A stretch of 64,000 nucleotides of DNA from Galerina marginata (taxonomy: Eukaryota; Basidiomycota; Agaricomycetes; Agaricales; Galerinaceae): NCBI GenBank assembly GCA_023014335.1, contig JAECYW010000013.1:62001-126000 (forward strand), read 5' to 3'. Below are positions 58,828 to 64,000 of this stretch, one piece after another. A program made the translations under genes and the position numbers. The notes under the pieces were generated by a model that saw only the letters and a program-made list of their open reading frames with translations, was not told the DNA's origin and did not search any database. Positions within the stretch are counted from its first letter, which is position 1. Each line of letters begins with the position of its first letter.

Positions 58828-59339
58828 CCGTTGTGATACCCTTTACTGTGTACTTACAATATAGGCTCCTTCAATAGCTTTAAGTGTAACATTGGCTCTA
58901 GACACACTTCTTGAAATTCGTCGCGGGAATTTGAATATCATATTGACGGACAACGTGTGAGACTCGAAATTTGACATCTTGGCTAAGTATTCTTCAAGAA
59001 TTAATTATTAACTGTTAACTCATAAAAGACTGCCGTTGTACTGCCGTCAAAGCCAAGCCTTCTGAATATATTTTGAATACCATTCATGATAACATCGTTG
59101 CTTAATAAAAGAATACAACCAATGATTAGACTGGTGAAGAAATCGAAATACTGATTGTCAATATCTTCACAATAAAATCTAGTGAAAGTATTAATGAAGG
59201 TGGTTTGATTTTATTAGAAATAAAATCACGATACAAGTCGATGATTTTATCGGCAAATGTCCGCAGTGCTATGTGACTTATAATTTTCAAAATTTTATCT
59301 GGTTTTTCTAGTGTCTAACTTCAGTATGAGATAGCATGG
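58828..59339. other. AT-rich 3' flank ending in a CACTG-type terminus
   Basis: No gene. On the minus strand a terminus starts at 59268 (CACTGCGGACATTTGCC), and the 200 bp inward hold repeated ATAAAATC / GATTTTAT motifs, as at 25408-25515. Confidence 0.55.
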
Positions 59340-60501
59340 GTACGCGACCCTCCTCCCCCCAACTTAAATATCAACTGTCCCAGTTGAAGACAAGCTGAGC
59401 GCGTCGGGTGGACAATCCCATTTTAGGCGAAGTCTTCCATGTGGTCACCGAAACCTAGACGCGCCGCGTGCTATATAAGACGCGGTCAGGAATTTATCTC
59501 AAATTTGCAGCCTATGCTGTTATATGAAGCAATCAGTTAGGCAAGTTGTCCAAAAAGGATGTTGCATCAGAAAGGCAATTTAACCAGTTGGTCAGTTTAC
59601 CAACAAAGTGAATATTTACTATACTGCGACGTTGCCCTACTATAGGAAGGAGCATATATTTATTTGGTATCTGATGGCATCAATTTAGATCACATGACTT
59701 TGAATTTGCCTCTATTTACATGCTTGTCGCACATTTATGTAATTTTATGGCCTCAAATGCAAATAAATGTAAATATAAGGTCTCAGGGCCACTGCATCCA
59801 TGATATAAAAGGCAATCAAGATGCAATTGCCTAAAATGGCAGTATTTAGTCAGCCAGCTAATTTTGGACTTAGCAGCATTTGTGCTAAGTTCTTTAATTT
59901 ATTAATTAACACTAAAAGGCTTATATCTCAATGAGGAAGGTAGCTAGTCATGTGATTTCAATTTTAGTAGGGTCTAAAAATAGATTGCATTCTTTTGAAA
60001 CCCTCTTTCCTTTTTGGGAAATTTTCCCGTCAGCCAAAATTTCTCACCGCCGGCTTTTTTTCAGTTTTTTGCATTTTTCTCTGTGGGAAAAATAGCTAGG
60101 CACAAAATTTTGATGGATTCAGGGTCAAATGGCTTGGCAGCACATTTTTTGTCAGAGGCGCAGCCACATCCAAGCATATTCAGGGATGGCTTGGTAAACT
60201 GTCCAAGCTGTCAAAAAGTAATGCAGTTTTGCCGAGCCTTTCCAGGATGTGCTCGGATGTGGCTGCGCCTCTGATAAAAAATGACGTAATCATATAGGCG
60301 ACCCTGAATCTACCAGAATCGTGGCTGTGCTTCCCGTTTTCACTGAGATATAGGCTAAACATATATTTGTTTATATAGGTAAATTGACCTGTTGGTCAAC
60401 TGACCAAGTGGTTAAATTGCCTTTCTGATGCAACATCCTCTTTGGACAAGTTACCTTTTTTCATGTATAAATGTAACAGCTACAGGTGAAATTTGACCAT
60501 C
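59340..60501 (+). promoter_or_regulatory. Upstream region of the 60502 gene with TATA-like box and inserted repeats
   Basis: It contains CCCCCCAACTTAAATATCAA at about 59355, very similar to 22815 ahead of the zinc-cluster-like gene, then a TATA-like GCTATATAAGACGCG at about 59469. If this is the promoter, about 1 kb of AT-rich DNA including the MITE at 60116-60310 now separates it from the ATG at 60502. A pair of related short segments (GGCAAGTTGTCC near 59540 and its inverted partner near 60440) suggests that the intervening DNA is itself an inserted element. Confidence 0.4.
60116..60310. repeat. MITE-like palindromic element, 195 bp
   Basis: The outer ends are GATTCAGGGTC (60116-60126) and its exact reverse complement (60300-60310). 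Inside lie 29 bp arms (60143-60171 and 60255-60283, starting CATTTTTTGTCAGAGGCGC) with one mismatch. There is no coding capacity. No flanking duplication was identified with confidence. Confidence 0.75.
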
Positions 60502-60949
60502 ATGTCTTCTTCAGAGTCCGTGTCGACATCCAGCTCAGAGGACGAGGACGAGTACCGGCCTTATGATAGAGGCCCATCCCCCTACGTTGGCTATCTGCCG
60601 TTCCACTTCATTGAAAGCGACTTATCTTGCTACCCTCTCCATCAACGTCAAAACGCAAGGTGGAGGACAACTTATCGGCGAGCCCTCGCTCTCCTGTCCG
60701 CGGGTTCGCGACGTTTCCGAAGGGAAGAATTACTTCAGGCCATGGACAGCGGCGCGGCGTATACGACTATACCAGTCGCGGCGCTGAAGTATTGGACTGA
60801 TTTCATGGTGCGTTTAAGTCCAATAAGGCCACGTCTGACTTATCTGACATCTGCACCTATCAACTAGGTCATCGTTCCGAAATACTTGATTGTGTACGGA
60901 TCGAAGTTCGCCGATCACTACAATCGTCTATGCAACCACTGGTGTTCTG
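60502..60949 (+). pseudogene. 5' part of an unrecognised gene truncated by inverted copy 5
   Basis: Exon 1 is 60502-60807, exactly 102 codons (MSSSESVSTSSSEDEDEYRP ... AALKYWTDFM); after a 60 bp intron exon 2 starts at 60868 (VIVPKYLIVYGSKFADHYNR) and is cut at the element border. The N terminus is acidic and Ser-rich, then a basic helical part (RRALALLSAGSRRFRREELL). The family was not recognised. Whether the 3' part exists beyond the element cannot be seen because the element runs off the window. Confidence 0.6.
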
Positions 60950-63900
60950 TTACAAGTTCTTACGTAGTAAAAGAACTTGTTTTCCGGCCTGCATAGCAGG
61001 CAGAAAACATTCCTAACGCAATCGTTCGAAATTCTCCCACTCATACTGTGACCCTGCATGGTTTCTGTATCTCAGCCATTACTGGGCCAATTTTGATGAT
61101 CTTGGTATCAAAAAATTCGTAAAAATCAGGGCTTTCATGTGGCATGTGTATCCAGGGTCGATTAGGTCATGTGACCTGCTCACACGACCCAAAAAGCGCA
61201 AATTTGTGTAAATTTACACTTAAAATGAATTTCAGTGAGCTAGATATACTAAAATATGTTACCCAGACCAATTTAGAATAATGTACAAATATTTACATAT
61301 GTTTTGCAATGATGTCATGGTGTCCAAATCTGGCAAACAGTCAGCTCAACTTGGTGAAAATCCGAAAATTGGTATTAAACTGACTGGATAACCCATAAAA
61401 GGCACACCAAACATTGCAAAACATGACCAAATAACATGGAAATAATGTTCTAGAAGCTTACATAATCAAACTCACAGCAGGACTTTGTGCAATTGCCTTG
61501 GATTTGATAATGCACCAACTTGGACAAAATTATTCTCAGGGATATGTCATGTGATATGTGTGCACAGACCATCTCTCAGGTAAAAAAAACATTATCAGTA
61601 TTTTTATTTTATTTTAATGCCTTTAAAATCTCTCAATATAGCTTATTTACTGTGTTTTCAACAATATTCCGCATTTGGTAAGTCACATAAAGATGTGACA
61701 ATACACATGTGACACCATCTTTTAGCCCTGATTTTTCTGATAATTACACACTTTGTTTCAAGGCAATCCGATAAAAACTAAGCGACGTATAAATTAATCT
61801 TGTTGCAAGTTTCTTATTGTAGTCTAATAATTAATCTTGTTACAAGTTCTTACGTAGTAAAAGAACTTGTTTTCCGGCCTGCATAGCAGGCAGAAAACAT
61901 TCCTAACGCAATCGTTCGAAATTCTCCCACTCATACTGTGACCCTGCATGGTTTCTGTATCTCAGCCATTACTGGGCCAATTTTGATGATCTTGGTATCA
62001 AAAAATTCGTAAAAATCAGGGCTTTCATGTGGCATGTGTATCCAGGGTCGATTAGGTCATGTGACCTGCTCACACGACCCAAAAAGCGCAAATTTGTGTA
62101 AATTTACACTTAAAATGAATTTCAGTGAGCTAGATATACTAAAATATGTTACCCAGACCAATTTAGAATAATGTACAAATATTTACATATGTTTTGCAAT
62201 GATGTCATGGTGTCCAAATCTGGCAAACAGTCAGCTCAACTTGGTGAAAATCCGAAAATTGGTATTAAACTGACTGGATAACCCATAAAAGGCACACCAA
62301 ACATTGCAAAACATGACCAAATAACATGGAAATAATGTTCTAGAAGCTTACATAATCAAACTCACAGCAGGACTTTGTGCAATTGCCTTGGATTTGATAA
62401 TGCACCAACTTGGACAAAATTATTCTCAGGGATATGTCATGTGATATGTGTGCACAGACCATCTCTCAGGTAAAAAAAACATTATCAGTATTTTTATTTT
62501 ATTTTAATGCCTTTAAAATCTCTCAATATAGCTTATTTACTGTGTTTTCAACAATATTCCGCATTTGGTAAGTCACATAAAGATGTGACAATACACATGT
62601 GACACCATCTTTTAGCCCTGATTTTTCTGATAATTACACACTTTGTTTCAAGGCAATCCGATAAAAACTAAGCGACGTATAAATTAATCTTGTTGCAAGT
62701 TTCTTATTGTAGTCTAATAATTAATCTTGTTACAAGTTCTTACGTAGTAAAAGAACTTGTTTTCCGGCCTGCATAGCAGGCAGAAAACATTCCTAACGCA
62801 ATCGTTCGAAATTCTCCCACTCATACTGTGACCCTGCATGGTTTCTGTATCTCAGCCATTACTGGGCCAATTTTGATGATCTTGGTATCAAAAAATTCGT
62901 AAAAATCAGGGCTTTCATGTGGCATGTGTATCCAGGGTCGATTAGGTCATGTGACCTGCTCACACGACCCAAAAAGCGCAAATTTGTGTAAATTTACACT
63001 TAAAATGAATTTCAGTGAGCTAGATATACTAAAATATGTTACCCAGACCAATTTAGAATAATGTACAAATATTTACATATGTTTTGCAATGATGTCATGG
63101 TGTCCAAATCTGGCAAACAGTCAGCTCAACTTGGTGAAAATCCGAAAATTGGTATTAAACTGACTGGATAACCCATAAAAGGCACACCAAACATTGCAAA
63201 ACATGACCAAATAACATGGAAATAATGTTCTAGAAGCTTACATAATCAAACTCACAGCAGGACTTTGTGCAATTGCCTTGGATTTGATAATGCACCAACT
63301 TGGACAAAATTATTCTCAGGGATATGTCATGTGATATGTGTGCACAGACCATCTCTCAGGTAAAAAAAACATTATCAGTATTTTTATTTTATTTTAATGC
63401 CTTTAAAATCTCTCAATATAGCTTATTTACTGTGTTTTCAACAATATTCCGCATTTGGTAAGTCACATAAAGATGTGACAATACACATGTGACACCATCT
63501 TTTAGCCCTGATTTTTCTGATAATTACACACTTTGTTTCAAGGCAATCCGATAAAAACTAAGCGACGTATAAATTAATCTTGTTGCAAGTTTCTTATTGT
63601 AGTCTAATAATTAATCTTGTTACAAGTTCTTACGTAGTAAAAGAACTTGTTTTCCGGCCTGCATAGCAGGCAGAAAACATTCCTAACGCAATCGTTCGAA
63701 ATTCTCCCACTCATACTGTGACCCTGCATGGTTTCTGTATCTCAGCCATTACTGGGCCAATTTTGATGATCTTGGTATCAAAAAATTCGTAAAAATCAGG
63801 GCTTTCATGTGGCATGTGTATCCAGGGTCGATTAGGTCATGTGACCTGCTCACACGACCCAAAAAGCGCAAATTTGTGTAAATTTACACTTAAAATGAAT

Positions 63901-64000
63901 TTCAGTGAGCTAGATATACTAAAATATGTTACCCAGACCAATTTAGAATAATGTACAAATATTTACATATGTTTTGCAATGATGTCATGGTGTCCAAATC
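60950..64000 (-). mobile_element. Hairpin-ended composite element, copy 5, inverted, at least three 890 bp units
   Basis: Reverse orientation: the 3' end comes first, TTACAAGTTCTTACGTAG at 60950. The same hairpin recurs at 61840, 62730 and 63620, a constant period of 890 bp. The window ends inside the fourth unit, so the 5' end (ACTTGG...) and total length are unknown. Units look identical by eye. The unit is closest in length to copy 2. It truncates the gene starting at 60502. Confidence 0.93.

Noticed and set aside
9897..64000. Hairpin-ended elements as tandem LTR retrotransposons (B as LTR)
   Set aside because: The (B-C)n-B layout looks similar, but B lacks TG...CA ends, there is no primer binding site or coding sequence, and a unique A segment precedes the first B.

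Overview
The window looks like repeat-rich nuclear DNA of a mushroom-forming basidiomycete (Agaricomycetes). Genes are cut by many short GT-AG introns (about 45-85 bp), the recognisable families are typical of these fungi (LYC1-like acetyltransferase, Tnp2/Plavaka-type CACTA transposases, a WD40-like protein), and most of the sequence is transposons and tandem repeats. No bacterial-type operon, rRNA or convincing tRNA gene is visible. The species cannot be named from this window.

Layout. 1-2545: two ordinary host genes on the minus strand, a probable CUE-like regulatory protein cut by the window edge and a LYC1-like N-acetyltransferase. 3036-8848: a complete two-gene CACTA element with CACTA/CACTG termini, an AGG target duplication and a Tnp2-type transposase broken by a frameshift. 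8852-12344: AT-rich DNA holding a palindromic MITE-like piece and hairpin-ended element 1. 12345-14240: a decayed minisatellite whose minus strand repeatedly encodes residues 16-33 of ubiquitin. 14353-18294: hairpin-ended element 2. 18295-23215: LTR-retrotransposon remnants and a poly(A)-tailed insertion. 23216-25214: an intact six-exon gene for a zinc-cluster-like protein. 25408-29889: a second Tnp2-like transposase. 30043-42340: a minus-strand host gene split by a 10.1 kb hairpin-ended element (11 units). 43444-53309: an unrecognised minus-strand gene, a WD40-like gene split by another element (4 units), and an unrecognised nuclear-type gene. 54508-58827: a large gene split by a divergent, repeat-free relative of the element. 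59268-64000: a transposon end, a MITE, and the 5' part of a gene truncated by an inverted copy of the element that runs off the window.

The dominant and probably undescribed feature is this hairpin-ended element family. Six copies share a 5' end starting ACTTG, an inner motif ACAAGTTCTTAC, and a 3' end that is a perfect or near-perfect hairpin (ACAAGTTCTT, loop, AAGAACTTGT, then AA). Five copies carry an internal head-to-tail array with the layout A-B-(C-B)n, where B is about 182 bp and C-B is 843-890 bp. The units look nearly identical inside one copy but differ between copies, so each array seems to have been amplified or homogenised where it sits. Four of the six copies interrupt apparent protein-coding exons. 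The divergent copy has matching changes on both hairpin arms, which suggests that the terminal hairpin is under selection. No transposase lies inside, so the family is non-autonomous. Its ends (asymmetric inverted repeats, a 3' hairpin, no clear target duplication, central tandem repeats) resemble Helentron-type rolling-circle elements more than DDE elements, but this is inference.
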